The notes: generated by a model not told the origin, from the letters alone. Shown: positions 22,776-31,091, numbered from the stretch's first letter. The stretch: 34,836 nt of DNA from Acholeplasmatales bacterium (GCA_007694145.1 RECF01000041.1:1-34836), one strand, 5' to 3'. Program-made: numbers and translations.

Positions 22776-25700
22776 TCATGATAGTTGCTCTTCAAGATGA
22801 AGATGGCTGCCTTCTGGGGTGACTGTCAAGACCACTTTCGTTTCAATGCGGTCTTTCAGTTCGCTGACATGGCTGATGACTCCGACAACGCGCCCGGAAA
22901 CATTGATTTGCATCAGCACTTCAACCGCTGTATCAAGCGACTCGGGGTCCAGTGTTCCGAAGCCTTCATCAATGAACAACGTATCGAGATGCACACCCCC
23001 AGCATGCTGCTGAACACTGTCCGCAAGCCCTAAAGCGAGTGCAAGCGCCGCCTTGAAAGTTTCACCTCCGGAGAGTGTTTGCACATCGCGTGTTTTGGAT
23101 GTGTATGCGTCATGAACGACAAGGTCTAAGCCTTGTTGGGCGGCCCCTTTACCGCGCTCGGTTTTGCGATACAAACGGTAACGATTGGCGGTCATTTCCT
23201 TCAGTTTAATGTTGGCACTTTGCAAAATACGATTGAAGTAATGGGCGAGGACATACCGTTCAAATGAGATCTTTTGACCGCTGATACCACGGGCAAGGCG
23301 GGCGATACGCGCTGTTTCCTCATACGCAGCATACAAGGTTTCATGGCTGGCATGGGTGTCTCGAATCAGAGTGAATGCCTTGTGGTTTTCACGATAGCGA
23401 CCTTTCTGATCACTCAGCGCATCACGCTGTTTTTTTAACGATTCTTCTGCATCCTCAAGCTGTTTTTGGTAAGGTGACTCGTCTTCGTGTTGTGTTGTTC
23501 CGATGATGCGTTCAAGTGTCTTAATGGCTGTTTGAACTTGAAGCATATTTCGGTTGTGTGTCTCAATCTCTTCGGTCAGTTTGATACGTTTGGAAGCATC
23601 GTTGATAGCGTCTTGATACGCCTCTTCACTTGGGAAACTGGCTTGGCGGGCCGTCTCCCATTTTTCGTGTGCTGTTTGTAATGCATCCTTGTACTTCTGT
23701 GCATCTGTTTCACTTTGTTTGAGCAACCGTGTGTCAGCGGTCCACTCTCGATCAAGGCGTTGTGTCTCGCTATGTAAAACATCGATCTCCTTAATCAACG
23801 TTTCGTAGGTGGTTTGCGCTTTTTCATATTGTACTGTGAGCGCTTCAGAAGTTGGGGTGTCAGGACCGAGCACATCAAGCAAGTCGGTGCGCTGCGTGCG
23901 AAGGGGATCAAGTCTACCCTCAAGCGATGCGATGGTTTGGGTCGCTGAGTTCAGGGTGGCACGGGTTTTATCGAGCGTGCTTTCAAGTGTCTCAAGCAAT
24001 GTGCGCAGTTCTTTACACTGTGTTTGATGTGTTTGCACGGACTGACGTATCTTTGAAAGCGCGGCACGTTCATGATTGTTTGTTTCTAGTGCTTGGATGA
24101 TGATGTCTGTCGGGTCGCCTTGCTTGGGCAGTCCGGCCTCTTCGAGTCCCTCAAGCAGGGCTTGAGTGTGTGTTTCCATGGTATCTTTTAGCGACATAAG
24201 ATGCGACTTTGCTTGCTCGTACTTGGCAAGCGTGTTGTGATAGGTTTGTTTCGCTTCTTCATACGTCGTCGGTGTTATCGATGTGTGTGCATCGGCAGGG
24301 GCAGGATGGTCACGAGACCCGCAAACAGGGCATGGTTCACCGGCATCTAACGTTGTGGCCAACCAACCCGCTTGACTGTCAAGGAAACGTCGCGTCGCCA
24401 CACGGTAGGCTTGTTCGGTCGTTTGAAACTGCGCATCGGTCTTGGCAAAGGCTTCGGTAGCTTTCGCAACGCCGTGCGTGTGCGTGTTAAGCTGTTTGAC
24501 TTGACGCTCGAGGGCGACGAGGGTTTTATGGGCTTGTTCAAGACGCGCTGACGTGTTTTCCATGTCGACGTGCTCTTCAAGAAATGCCTCGGAAGACGCG
24601 AGTGCGTCAAGATGGTTTTGGCGCGTTTGTTGGTGCGCCTTGAGCGCTTTCGCCTGATGGTTTTCCTCACTGCGCCATGTGGTGATGGCTTGTTCTGTTT
24701 CACGGATTTGCGTCTCGATTTTATCGAGATCGCGGCGCACTGTCTGTTTCGCTTCAAGTTGATCGAGCATTTTGCGATGCGTTTCAGCTTCCTGTTGCAA
24801 CTTCGGAAGCGTCGCCAATTTTTCATCATGGTTGCGGCGTTCAGCTTCAAGCCGGGCGATCCGTGCTTTCAGTTCGGCTACTTCGGTTTGCTTCTCTTGG
24901 TGAAGCTGCTTGGTCTTAACACTGTTTTGACGAAGGGGCTCAAGTCGCTCTGCCGCATCAATTGCCGTAAGTGTTTTTCGTTTTGCGTCGATGATCTGCT
25001 GTTCACTTTCAAGGTCGACCAGCTGTTTTTGGTGGCTGTTACGCGTTTTGATATGGTCATTCATCGTTTGGACATGTTCAAGCTTTTTACGTGCTTCATT
25101 CACGGTGTGTTCATGTGTTCTAACCGTGTTTTCCCACGTTTCAATCGTTTGGCGGTGCGCTTGTAAATGCGTCTTAAGATGCTTCAAAACAGTTGGTACA
25201 TGTGGATCGGGATGCTCAAGCAATTCGCTCAAGTGTATATCATCCGCAGGATCGACATGCTGGATGCTTTGTAGGATTTTGTTGCGGAAACCTTCGCTCT
25301 GCTCACGCAGTTGATCAGACTGTTCTTTGAGTTTCTCTTGGACAAGCACGAACAAGTGGGTATTGAAAATTTTCCGGAAAATTTCCGCGCGCTCTTCACT
25401 GTTCGCACTGAGCAGTTTCTGAAACTCACCTTGCGGCAACATGACAATTTGCCGGAACTGCTCATGCGTCAGCCCGAGGATTTGCATAATAGTTTGGTTC
25501 ACTTCACCGACTTTTGTGGCGAGATCGTCCCCGGTACCATGGTCGTAAAGTTCGGCTCGGTGCATGCGTACAGTGGTCTCAGTCTCGTGGTGTTTCTTGA
25601 GCGTTTCTTGCTTGGGATACCGTCTGATACGGTATGTCTTGTCCTTGACAGAGAAAACTACCTCGACATACGTTTCAGTGGCTGAATCAGCGAAGTCACT

Positions 25701-25904
25701 GCGAACATTTTCTGCATCACTGCGTGTTGAACCACTCGCTTTACCATATAGGGCAAAGCTGATGGCATCAAACAGTGTGGTCTTGCCCGACCCCGTCGGG
25801 CCGGTCACCAAAAAAATCTGTTTGGCGTTGAGTGTTGCGAAATCAAGAACCTCCGTACCCTTGAAAGGACCGAAAGCGGCCAGTTCGAGTCGATGGATTC
25901 TCAT
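22776..25904 (-). CDS. sbcC: Exonuclease SbcCD, ATPase subunit SbcC
   Basis: SMC/Rad50-type ATPase that, with SbcD, opens and trims hairpins and DNA ends. The 1042-residue product starts RIHRLELAAFGPF and carries Walker A GPTGSGKTT (35-43) and the Q-loop in LPQGEFQ (about 156-162). Two long coiled-coil arms (about 180-515 and 545-870) flank the zinc hook CPVC (Cys525, Cys528). The signature LSGGE (944-948) and Walker B/D-loop FIDEGFGTLD (977-986) follow. Length and order match the family well. ATG 25904 overlaps the sbcD stop by four bases. Confidence 0.97.
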   Translation of the reverse strand: MRIHRLELAAFGPFKGTEVLDFATLNAKQIFLVTGPTGSGKTTLFDAISFALYGKASGSTRSDAENVRSDFADSATETYVEVVFSVKDKTYRIRRYPKQETLKKHHETETTVRMHRAELYDHGTGDDLATKVGEVNQTIMQILGLTHEQFRQIVMLPQGEFQKLLSANSEERAEIFRKIFNTHLFVLVQEKLKEQSDQLREQSEGFRNKILQSIQHVDPADDIHLSELLEHPDPHVPTVLKHLKTHLQAHRQTIETWENTVRTHEHTVNEARKKLEHVQTMNDHIKTRNSHQKQLVDLESEQQIIDAKRKTLTAIDAAERLEPLRQNSVKTKQLHQEKQTEVAELKARIARLEAERRNHDEKLATLPKLQQEAETHRKMLDQLEAKQTVRRDLDKIETQIRETEQAITTWRSEENHQAKALKAHQQTRQNHLDALASSEAFLEEHVDMENTSARLEQAHKTLVALERQVKQLNTHTHGVAKATEAFAKTDAQFQTTEQAYRVATRRFLDSQAGWLATTLDAGEPCPVCGSRDHPAPADAHTSITPTTYEEAKQTYHNTLAKYEQAKSHLMSLKDTMETHTQALLEGLEEAGLPKQGDPTDIIIQALETNNHERAALSKIRQSVQTHQTQCKELRTLLETLESTLDKTRATLNSATQTIASLEGRLDPLRTQRTDLLDVLGPDTPTSEALTVQYEKAQTTYETLIKEIDVLHSETQRLDREWTADTRLLKQSETDAQKYKDALQTAHEKWETARQASFPSEEAYQDAINDASKRIKLTEEIETHNRNMLQVQTAIKTLERIIGTTQHEDESPYQKQLEDAEESLKKQRDALSDQKGRYRENHKAFTLIRDTHASHETLYAAYEETARIARLARGISGQKISFERYVLAHYFNRILQSANIKLKEMTANRYRLYRKTERGKGAAQQGLDLVVHDAYTSKTRDVQTLSGGETFKAALALALGLADSVQQHAGGVHLDTLFIDEGFGTLDPESLDTAVEVLMQINVSGRVVGVISHVSELKDRIETKVVLTVTPEGSHLHLEEQLS

Positions 25905-27091
25905 ACGTTTCGCCCCGCTTTCATGACGGCATCGAGCGCGTCTGTCAAAATACGGCGCATTGCGTCCGTCAAAGTGATATCCGCCGTCTTGTCCGCAAAA
26001 TCTTCAAAAAGGTCAAGGAACACACCTTCAAAGTCTTGGGAAGATCCGCCTTGCAGCCGCTCAGCTAAGACTGCGCTCATCATCGTTTCAGCCATCTGCG
26101 TATCCACGGCTTCGGCATACGTAAACTCCATGATATGCGGAAAAACTTGCCTCAGGCGTGGGACTGGTTCACTGATTTCATCGTGATCGGTGACGACAAC
26201 TTTGACATAATCGTTCTTGTGCTTTTCAATCCGTTTTGTATCACTAAGCAACCGCGCAAAGGTATCTTTTAGTACGACGAAATCCCGATGCGGTTTCAAA
26301 GGATGTAGCGTTTGCTCGATATGGCCTTTCGCACCGAGATCGAGGCGAATCACGCTTTTTTGATGAGAGGCTTCAGAAAATGAGTATTTACATAGTGATC
26401 CTGTGTAACGACATGTGTCACGGCCCACGGTTTGCGGTTTGTGCAAATGGCCAAGCGCCACATAGTCAAACGGGGCGAATAAAGCGGCATCGACGATTTC
26501 TATGCCGCCAACCGCCAAAGTTTTCTCAGAATCGGACGATTCGACAGCCGCATTCTGCGCCCGAACAAACGCATGCGTCATCAGTAGATTGCGCGCTTTA
26601 GGATCAAGTGGTATGGTGGCGAGAATTTTTTCATAGGCTCGATGATAGGTTGTGATGTCAGAATCGTCTAAGGTAGTGCGAATCGTCTGAAAAGGTGCAA
26701 AGGGAATCAAATAGATGTGAAGTGGACCATGCGCATCTTCAAGTGTGAGCGGTTTGAGATGACCACGAAACTTGTCGGCGATGTGAAGGCCGCCACGCTG
26801 AAGAAGCGTCCGCCCAAAGGCTAGACGTTCTTGGCTGTCATGATTGCCGGCAATCAGAACAATCTGAACACCATCACCGACCAGTTCGGAAACGAAACTG
26901 TCGAAAACTTCAATCGCTTCTTTTGGTGGGATAGCGCGATCATAAATGTCGCCCGTCACCATCAGACAGTCGACGTGCTCAGCGGCAATAATTGCTTTGA
27001 TTTGCTTCAAGGCATGCATCTGCTCATCAAGCATGCTCGTCTGGTTGATAATTTTGCCAAGGTGCCAGTCACCGGAGAGTAGGAAACGCAT
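25901..27091 (-). CDS. sbcD: Exonuclease SbcCD, nuclease subunit SbcD
   Basis: Mre11-type metallophosphoesterase, the nuclease partner of SbcC. The metal-binding motifs are in order: DWHLGK (8-13), TGDIYDR (46-52), AGNHDSQERLAFG (81-93), a later MTHAFV, and GHLHKPQ. The C-terminal part (about 280-396) includes the SbcD C-terminal region that docks on SbcC. The 396 residues are normal. ATG 27091 is 6 bases from AAGGAG, and a promoter with 17-bp spacing lies upstream. It is the first gene of the operon and is coupled to sbcC by an ATGA overlap. Confidence 0.97.
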   Translation of the reverse strand: MRFLLSGDWHLGKIINQTSMLDEQMHALKQIKAIIAAEHVDCLMVTGDIYDRAIPPKEAIEVFDSFVSELVGDGVQIVLIAGNHDSQERLAFGRTLLQRGGLHIADKFRGHLKPLTLEDAHGPLHIYLIPFAPFQTIRTTLDDSDITTYHRAYEKILATIPLDPKARNLLMTHAFVRAQNAAVESSDSEKTLAVGGIEIVDAALFAPFDYVALGHLHKPQTVGRDTCRYTGSLCKYSFSEASHQKSVIRLDLGAKGHIEQTLHPLKPHRDFVVLKDTFARLLSDTKRIEKHKNDYVKVVVTDHDEISEPVPRLRQVFPHIMEFTYAEAVDTQMAETMMSAVLAERLQGGSSQDFEGVFLDLFEDFADKTADITLTDAMRRILTDALDAVMKAGRNV

Positions 27092-27161
27092 GACATGCTC
27101 CTTCCATTGTGCGTATCATTGTCGTAAGGCTTCTATATAAATACAGTAAATGCTCACCTCT

Positions 27162-27190
27162 ATTGTACATGGATTTGCAAAGGATGTCAT
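27162..27190 (-). promoter_or_regulatory. Promoter of the sbcDC operon
   Basis: On the minus strand ATGACA (27185-27190) and TACAAT (27162-27167) are separated by 17 bp, about 70 bases upstream of the sbcD ATG. Confidence 0.6.
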
Positions 27191-27230
27191 GGATTAATAA
27201 AAGGGTCGTTCAAGTGGTTCTGTTTGGGTC

Positions 27231-27258
27231 AAAAAAAACACCGGCCATATAGGCGGTG
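27231..27258 (-). terminator. Terminator of the CDP-alcohol phosphatidyltransferase gene
   Basis: CACC-g-GCC / GGC-GGTG stem (27239-27246 with 27252-27258) followed by eight T on the minus strand, 7 bases after the stop at 27265. Confidence 0.75.
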
Positions 27259-27264
27259 CAACGT

Positions 27265-27801
27265 TTAAGCTGATGGGGGAAAGCACGGTCGCTTAATGGG
27301 GAAGGGGATAAGCATCAATAAGATGATGACCAGGATAAAAACGGTGTAATGAAGGGGCTCATCTGCCTCAAACAAGACGGTGCAAGCAAGAACAAGGCTC
27401 ATGCCGGCAAAGGGGGCAGGTAAACCAAGCAAAGTATCCGGGCGATTACGCAACACGGATCGAGCCAGTCGAAATAGCATGGCCAAGACAAACGCGGTCA
27501 TAAGCATGAACATGTGATGGCCATAGTCGCCAAGCACCACCAACCCAAGCAGTCCAGGGACCACCCCGAATGCAAGCAGATCATGGACAGCATCCAAAAT
27601 CCGGCCAACAGTGGATGCACTGCCTAGTCGACGCGCCAACCAGCCATCAAGACCATCGATGCCAGCACACAAGAACACGATGAGCGTCGCCACGCCCACT
27701 GCTTCAAAGACAAGCAGGTTGATACCGGCAAAAAGAGCAAGCGATATGCCAAACAGTGTCACGCTATTGGCTGCGTGGCGCCTAAGCCAAGAAGTCATCA
27801 T
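27265..27801 (-). CDS. CDP-alcohol phosphatidyltransferase family enzyme
   Basis: A membrane phospholipid-synthesis enzyme that swaps CMP of a CDP-lipid for an alcohol. The full catalytic pattern D-x2-DG-x2-AR-x8-G-x3-D-x3-D is present as DGLDGWLARR then GRILDAVHD (about residues 49-74), with all acidic residues kept. About five to six membrane helices span its 178 residues. The small size and closeness to phosphatidylserine synthase-type members suggest a PssA-like enzyme, but the alcohol cannot be told. Two adjacent ATGs (27801, 27798) follow a distant AAAGG. It is divergent from the nicotianamine-synthase-like gene. Confidence 0.85.
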   Translation of the reverse strand: MMTSWLRRHAANSVTLFGISLALFAGINLLVFEAVGVATLIVFLCAGIDGLDGWLARRLGSASTVGRILDAVHDLLAFGVVPGLLGLVVLGDYGHHMFMLMTAFVLAMLFRLARSVLRNRPDTLLGLPAPFAGMSLVLACTVLFEADEPLHYTVFILVIILLMLIPFPIKRPCFPPSA

Positions 27802-27851
27802 CGTCCAAAACCTTTCGCACTAAAATTAGCGTCCACACATGAAACATACAA

Positions 27852-27863
27852 GGACCATTGTCC
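27852..27863. promoter_or_regulatory. Inverted repeat just upstream of the NAS-like promoter
   Basis: GGAC-CATT-GTCC lies two bases before the -35 element of the promoter at 27866. It resembles the repeat at 17908-17922 (both contain CATTGTCCA). It may be a regulator site or chance. Confidence 0.25.
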
Positions 27864-27865
27864 AC

Positions 27866-27894
27866 TTTACAGAACACCGTTCCCATGATACAAT
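27866..27894 (+). promoter_or_regulatory. Strong promoter of the nicotianamine-synthase-like gene
   Basis: TTTACA (27866-27871) and TACAAT (27889-27894) are separated by 17 bp with an extended TGA before the -10. A second -10-like TATAAT lies at 27968-27973 with a poor -35. The leader is about 110 or 30 bases depending on which is used. Confidence 0.75.
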
Positions 27895-28009
27895 ACGGTC
27901 ATTATTCGTAAACTTTCCAAAAAGCACACTCATTCTACCGTGTTTAAACCGATAATACCAATCTTTTTATAATGTTTATAAATAGACATACAAAGTGCCG
28001 GAGGCTACC

Positions 28010-28564
28010 ATGTTGCAAAAACTGATTCGCCAGATGGAAAAACTGCTGAGCCGTTCTCGATTCGGCATTTTTATCTATGCGCGCCCTTATCGGGCCGTGA
28101 TTGAACGTGAATGGGGCATGCTTGATTTGCCCCCTCAAGCGCGCATCGTGTTTGTCGGGGCGGGGGCGATTCCGTTTACCGCTATCTGGCTTGTGCGACT
28201 TTACCACTGTCATGTCGATGCGTTTGACCTGGACGAGGAAGCCATCAAACGGGCAAGTCGCGTTGTAAAAAAACTGAAGTTATCACCCTATATCACCTTG
28301 CACCACGGTTCTGTCACAACCGCCTTGAGCTCTTATGACGCTGCGATTGTTGCGTTGCAGGTCAAGCCATTACAGACGGTGATTGAAACATTATGGTCGA
28401 CGGGCACCCATCGTGTGATTGTCCGCCGCCCAAGTCATACCTATCGGGATGCCTATGACGTTTTGCCAAATACCTATGCCGTTGATGATCGTGTTGAACA
28501 TCCGTTTAGAGCATTGGCAGCTTCTGCTTTGCTGAAGCACCCCTCGACCAGTTTAAATGATTAA
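28010..28564 (+). CDS. Nicotianamine-synthase-like SAM-binding protein (core domain only)
   Basis: A 184-residue Rossmann-type SAM-binding protein. The glycine loop is VFVGAGAIPFTAIWL (47-61), resembling the VFIGGGPLPLT of nicotianamine synthases rather than the GxGxG of ordinary methyltransferases. An acidic DLDEEAIKRASRVVKKL strand-helix and a HHGS strand follow, with a late VIVRRPSHTYRDAYDVL block. Nicotianamine synthases join aminopropyl-carboxyl groups of SAM to make metal chelators; archaeal and bacterial relatives are ~260 residues with a helical N-terminal domain that is missing here, so enzymatic role is uncertain. ATG 28010 is 5 bases from GGAGG. The next genes, 111 bases on, are feoA and feoB, which suggests a metal-related role (inference). 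Confidence 0.6.
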   Translation: MLQKLIRQMEKLLSRSRFGIFIYARPYRAVIEREWGMLDLPPQARIVFVGAGAIPFTAIWLVRLYHCHVDAFDLDEEAIKRASRVVKKLKLSPYITLHHGSVTTALSSYDAAIVALQVKPLQTVIETLWSTGTHRVIVRRPSHTYRDAYDVLPNTYAVDDRVEHPFRALAASALLKHPSTSLND

Positions 28565-28585
28565 TTATAATTGTTTTAATCTGTG

Positions 28586-28614
28586 TTGACCCTACACCCA
28601 AGCTGCGTTATACT
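28586..28614 (+). promoter_or_regulatory. Promoter of feoAB
   Basis: TTGACC (28586-28591) and TATACT (28609-28614) are separated by exactly 17 bp, 62 bases upstream of the feoA ATG. Confidence 0.8.
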
Positions 28615-28624
28615 TGAGTGTGTC

Positions 28625-28640
28625 AATAATTAAAATTATT
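28625..28640. promoter_or_regulatory. Candidate iron-responsive operator of feoAB
   Basis: AATAATT-AA-AATTATT, a 7-2-7 inverted repeat at about +5 to +20. Its AT-rich dyad is similar in style to Fur-type boxes but is not a consensus match. A second AT-rich dyad, GATTAA...TTAATC (28559-28581), sits just before the -35. Confidence 0.4.
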
Positions 28641-28675
28641 ACAAATAAGCCGACAAACACTGCGAGGTGCCCACC

Positions 28676-28921
28676 ATGCAAGCCACTCATCCCCCGATTT
28701 CTATGCCGACCGTCACCCTTTCCACCCTTTTGTGTGGCGAAGAAGGAACTGTAGAACTTTTACCCGATCTATCTTTGCTTTCTTCACTGGGTATTCGGAT
28801 GGGGAAACGGGTTAAGATGATCGCGAAGTGTTTGGCAAATGGGCCATGCATCCTGCATGTCGGCGACCGGGCTATCGTCATCGACCGTGCCGTTGCAGAA
28901 CGTATTTTCATAAGAAAGTAG
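28676..28921 (+). CDS. feoA: Ferrous iron transport protein A
   Basis: An 81-residue cytoplasmic SH3-like protein that supports FeoB in ferrous iron uptake. It shows the FeoA pattern: a short N-terminal strand ending in CGEEGTVELL, then SLGIRMGKRVKMI, and the closing GDRAIVIDRAVAERIFIRK. ATG 28676 is 6 bases from GCGAGGTG; the in-frame GTG at 28667 lies within it. It is followed nine bases later by feoB, with which it forms an operon under a good promoter and a possible metal-dependent operator. Confidence 0.93.
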   Translation: MQATHPPISMPTVTLSTLLCGEEGTVELLPDLSLLSSLGIRMGKRVKMIAKCLANGPCILHVGDRAIVIDRAVAERIFIRK

Positions 28922-28930
28922 TGTGGTCTT

Positions 28931-30670
28931 ATGGCAACCACTCACACACATAAACAACAAACCATTTTGATGATGGGCTTACCCAATGTTGGGAAAAGCG
29001 CCATCTTTTCACGTTATACGAACATGCACGTTTCTGTATCTAATTATCCGGGTACGACCGTCGAGATTACCGAAGGCTTCATGACACTGGGTGCATCGCG
29101 TGTACGCATTCAGGATGTTCCAGGTATTTACCGACTTGATGAGGGGACCGATGCCGCGCAGCAAGTCGCCATCGATATGCTCAGCACCGAACCCGACGCG
29201 ATTTTATTCGTGCTGGATGCTGTCAACCTCGAAAGCAGCTTGTTTTTGTTGATGCAAGTGCTTGATTACAAGATTCCAACCGTCGTAGCGCTCAACCGTA
29301 GCGACTTGAGCGGTCGACGGGGTCAGCATATTGACCACCGTGTCTTTGCGACGCGGTTGCATGTACCCGTTGTCCCAACTGTCGCCCATGAAAACGACAC
29401 GCTTGATGCGTTGAAGAGAGCCCTTGTCAAACAGCTAGAAGCTCCGGATACCGACTATATCTTACACGTTGGGGACAAAGAACGTTGGACAGACATTGAA
29501 CGGATGATTCGACGGGCTGTCAAACAACCCATCGATCCGTTTGATCCGCATGACCGGACCGCTTTTTTGATTCGGCCTGTGAGCGGTTTGTTCATGGCAC
29601 TCATCATACTTGGGTTGACGTTTGGTTTCGTCATCGGTTTTGGGATGGCGTTGCGGCAGTTCATATTGCTTCCTATTTTTCGCGGTGCGCTGTTTCCGTG
29701 GCTGATTGCCGTAGTTGAACGATTCGTTGCGCATGATGTGTTGCGTCAAGCGCTCATCGGTGATTACGGTTTTCTCATCAAGGGGATTGAATGGCCGTTT
29801 GCGTTGGTGCTGCCTTATGTCATCAGTTTTTATGTGATGTTAAGCCTTCTTGAAGATAGCGGCTACTTGCCGCGTCTTGCCGTGTTGCTTGATGGCTACT
29901 TCAAAAAAATCGGCTTGACTGGCACAAGCATTATTCCGCTCTTACTCGGTTATGGGTGTGGCATCCCCGCAATCATGGCGACCCGGTCACTGCCATCGCG
30001 CACAGCCCGTATACGGGTGGCGGTGATGGTGTCTTTCGCGGTGCCATGTGTATCGCAAACGGGCGCCTTCATCGCTTTGCTTGGTGAAAAGTCGCTTTTT
30101 GCGCTCTTTTTCGTCTTCGGTGTGTCTGTACTGGCCCTTGTTATAACCGGTTTTGTGCTCGATAAACTCAACAAACAACCGGTCCCTTTTACATTGATGG
30201 AGCTGCCACCGATGCTGATGCCGAAGCCTAAAGTGTTTGGTAAAAAGGTTGCCATGCGCATCAAATATTATGTCAAAGACGGTGCTGTGCCGATGATTAT
30301 CGCCATCTTTTTCACCGCCTTCTTATATGAGTTCGGGGTGTTGAATGTTCTTGGCCGTGCGCTTTCACCACTCGTTTCAGGGTGGCTGCGGTTGCCTCAA
30401 GAAGCGGCAACACCGTTGCTGCTTGGTATTGTACGGCGGGAACTGGCTGTTTTACCTCTTTTTGACATGGATTTGAACATGGTGCAGTTCATTACGGCGG
30501 CACTTGTTGCGCTCTTTTACGTGCCATGTATCGCCATGATTGCGACACTCGCTAAGGAGTTCAATGGTCGTGTTGCAGTCGGTGTGTTTGTTTTCACGAC
30601 CGTAGCCGCGTTGTTTCTTGGTGGTCTGTTTGCAAGAACTGCGACACTGCTCTTACTTTTGTTCACCTAA
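28931..30670 (+). CDS. feoB: Ferrous iron transport protein B
   Basis: Membrane ferrous iron transporter with a cytoplasmic GTPase domain. G1 is GLPNVGKS (16-23), the G2 region NYPGTT (38-43), G3 DVPG (62-65, usually DLPG), and G4 NRSD (122-125, usually NKxD or NMxD). A helical linker follows, then about eight membrane helices (210-579) with the two gate repeats: GYGCGIPAIMATRS contains the conserved Cys, and LLGIVRRELAVLPLF the second gate. At 579 residues it is a short FeoB without the longer C-terminal tail. No FeoC follows. The ribosome binding site is weak, suggesting coupling to feoA. Confidence 0.95.
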   Translation: MATTHTHKQQTILMMGLPNVGKSAIFSRYTNMHVSVSNYPGTTVEITEGFMTLGASRVRIQDVPGIYRLDEGTDAAQQVAIDMLSTEPDAILFVLDAVNLESSLFLLMQVLDYKIPTVVALNRSDLSGRRGQHIDHRVFATRLHVPVVPTVAHENDTLDALKRALVKQLEAPDTDYILHVGDKERWTDIERMIRRAVKQPIDPFDPHDRTAFLIRPVSGLFMALIILGLTFGFVIGFGMALRQFILLPIFRGALFPWLIAVVERFVAHDVLRQALIGDYGFLIKGIEWPFALVLPYVISFYVMLSLLEDSGYLPRLAVLLDGYFKKIGLTGTSIIPLLLGYGCGIPAIMATRSLPSRTARIRVAVMVSFAVPCVSQTGAFIALLGEKSLFALFFVFGVSVLALVITGFVLDKLNKQPVPFTLMELPPMLMPKPKVFGKKVAMRIKYYVKDGAVPMIIAIFFTAFLYEFGVLNVLGRALSPLVSGWLRLPQEAATPLLLGIVRRELAVLPLFDMDLNMVQFITAALVALFYVPCIAMIATLAKEFNGRVAVGVFVFTTVAALFLGGLFARTATLLLLLFT

Positions 30671-30689
30671 AGCATCACCTTGTCAAAGC

Positions 30690-30718
30690 TAGAAGCGTTG
30701 CTTTTAACGTTTTTTTTC
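30690..30718 (+). terminator. Weak terminator after feoB
   Basis: A short CGTT/AACG stem (30696-30699 with 30706-30709) followed by eight T. The stem is poor; the hairpin at 30796-30822 may act instead. Confidence 0.4.
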
Positions 30719-30790
30719 ATATCTAAATCTATAAGTTCGCCACAATGATGTGTTGCAAACCAGATCGCTTGTATCACCAAAAAACCTATC

Positions 30791-30822
30791 ACGAAAAACC
30801 GCGCCAGAACTAGGCGCGGTTT
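30791..30822. terminator. Bidirectional terminator between feoB and the convergent small gene
   Basis: A 10-bp perfect stem (30796-30805 with 30813-30822) with a 7-base loop, TTTTT on the minus strand and TTAATTTT on the plus strand. Confidence 0.85.
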
Positions 30823-30839
30823 AATTTTGGATGTTTTTA

Positions 30840-31073
30840 CTAGGCAAAAATGGTGATTTTTTTGTACAAAATGACGGTAATCAAGTCGATGATCCATAAA
30901 ATAGCCCACCCGGCAAAAATCCAAACTAGCCCTGCGATGATGAGCACAAGATCGTTGCGGTCTAAGCCTTTGATGAGTCGGTAAATACCATAGACGATAT
31001 TTAAAAATGGTAATGCCAGAAGCAATTTAGCAATCCAGGGCAATCGGTCAATGGCGACAATAAACTCCTTCAT
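30840..31073 (-). CDS. Small two-helix membrane protein
   Basis: A 77-residue protein, family not named. It has a charged amphipathic start (MKEFIVAIDRLPW), a hydrophobic segment LLLALPFLNIVYGIYRLI (about 17-34), a charged turn GLDRND, and a second long hydrophobic segment (about 41-68) with Trp residues, ending with a short YKKITIF tail. It looks like a conserved class of tiny Gram-positive membrane proteins, but no function is known. ATG 31073 lies four to five bases from a near-perfect GGAGGTGA. A TGTTATAAT extended -10 lies upstream and a strong terminator downstream, so it is a genuine monocistronic gene. Confidence 0.8.
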   Translation of the reverse strand: MKEFIVAIDRLPWIAKLLLALPFLNIVYGIYRLIKGLDRNDLVLIIAGLVWIFAGWAILWIIDLITVILYKKITIFA

Positions 31074-31091
31074 TCTATCACCTCCAAACTT

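Noticed and set aside
24570-25166. 198-residue plus-strand frame
   Set aside because: Antisense to the sbcC coiled coil; its Phe/Leu-rich content is an artefact of the opposite strand.
30667-30924. 85-residue minus-strand frame
   Set aside because: It spans the strong bidirectional terminator at 30791-30822 and overlaps the end of the real 77-residue gene.
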